Source: Paenibacillus sp. BK033 (GTDB lineage: Bacteria > Bacillota > Bacilli > Paenibacillales > Paenibacillaceae). From it: a stretch of DNA of 32,222 nucleotides. The position numbers were made by a program, and so were the translations under genes. The notes under the pieces are model-generated. The model saw only the letters and a list, made by a program, of their open reading frames with translations. It made no database searches and was not told the origin of the DNA. The stretch covers positions 1 to 32,222 of the forward strand of contig NZ_SLVP01000020.1 in assembly GCF_004345425.1 (NCBI RefSeq), given 5' to 3'. Positions 32,128 to 32,222 of the stretch are shown piece by piece (the stretch's first letter is position 1; the number at the start of each line of letters is the position of its first letter).

Positions 32128-32222
32128 GCTACCCCGAAAATTACTCTTAGCTCAGACCTAAATATGGCAACACGAAACTAAGCCCAGCTTTTATGTTTTT
32201 TTAAAAACTGTGCTTCTTCGAA
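32128..32222. other. Right-flank non-coding stretch after the permease break
   Basis: About 95 bases that read as no protein in any frame and are AT-richer than the permease. A TACTCTTAG string near 32142 also occurs near 121 at the left edge, in a similar setting. This may be chance or may mean both edges carry the same kind of flanking sequence. Confidence 0.35.

Overview
The window looks like chromosome from a spore-forming Gram-positive of the Paenibacillus/Cohnella kind. This is inferred from moderately high GC, strong AAGGAGG-type ribosome binding sites, frequent TTG and GTG starts, several ABC, GH, LacI and AraC carbohydrate loci, a Bacillota-style CIRCE element, and a copper-amine-oxidase-type stalk protein. 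I see no rRNA, tRNA, CRISPR array, phage gene or intact insertion sequence. The two ends (1-275 and 32128-32222) are non-coding and unlike the body of the window.

Layout. (1) 276-6904: a minus-strand sugar locus (lipoprotein binding protein, two permeases, DUF1861 protein, GH130 enzyme) read from one strong promoter with a cre-like site at its start point. It is divergent from a LacI-type regulator. The enzymes point to import and intracellular phosphorolysis of a beta-mannoside. (2) 6872-8613: a tight three-gene operon of a CYTH triphosphate-tunnel protein, a P-loop kinase and an unrecognised protein. (3) 8738-11992: long-form speD, a small acidic protein, and htpG (Hsp90) carrying a perfect CIRCE operator. 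(4) 11989-16344: a serine hydrolase of the beta-lactamase/PBP4 class with a small membrane protein, then a MATE exporter divergent from an AraC regulator. (5) 16414-20668: a divergent envelope or spore polysaccharide cluster with two basic glycosyltransferases on one side and a sugar nucleotidyltransferase plus UDP-glucose dehydrogenase on the other. (6) 20631-25240: GH2 and GH172 enzymes divergent from an AraC regulator. (7) 25245-26805: a VOC-family protein and a membrane-anchored unknown. (8) 26902-30273: a LacI regulator and GH36 alpha-galactosidase operon with nested inverted repeats at its promoter. (9) 30403-31252: a secreted stalk-domain protein. (10) 31268-32127: an ABC ATPase coupled to the C-terminal remnant of an FtsX/MacB-type permease that stops abruptly.

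The theme is plant or microbial polysaccharide scavenging: three separately regulated glycoside-hydrolase loci, all with cytoplasmic enzymes (no signal peptides) and two kinds of regulator (LacI, AraC). The least explained unit is the CYTH-kinase-unknown operon. The most precise regulatory finding is HrcA-type control of htpG. Starts were chosen by ribosome binding site and family alignment, so several genes are shorter than their longest open frame.
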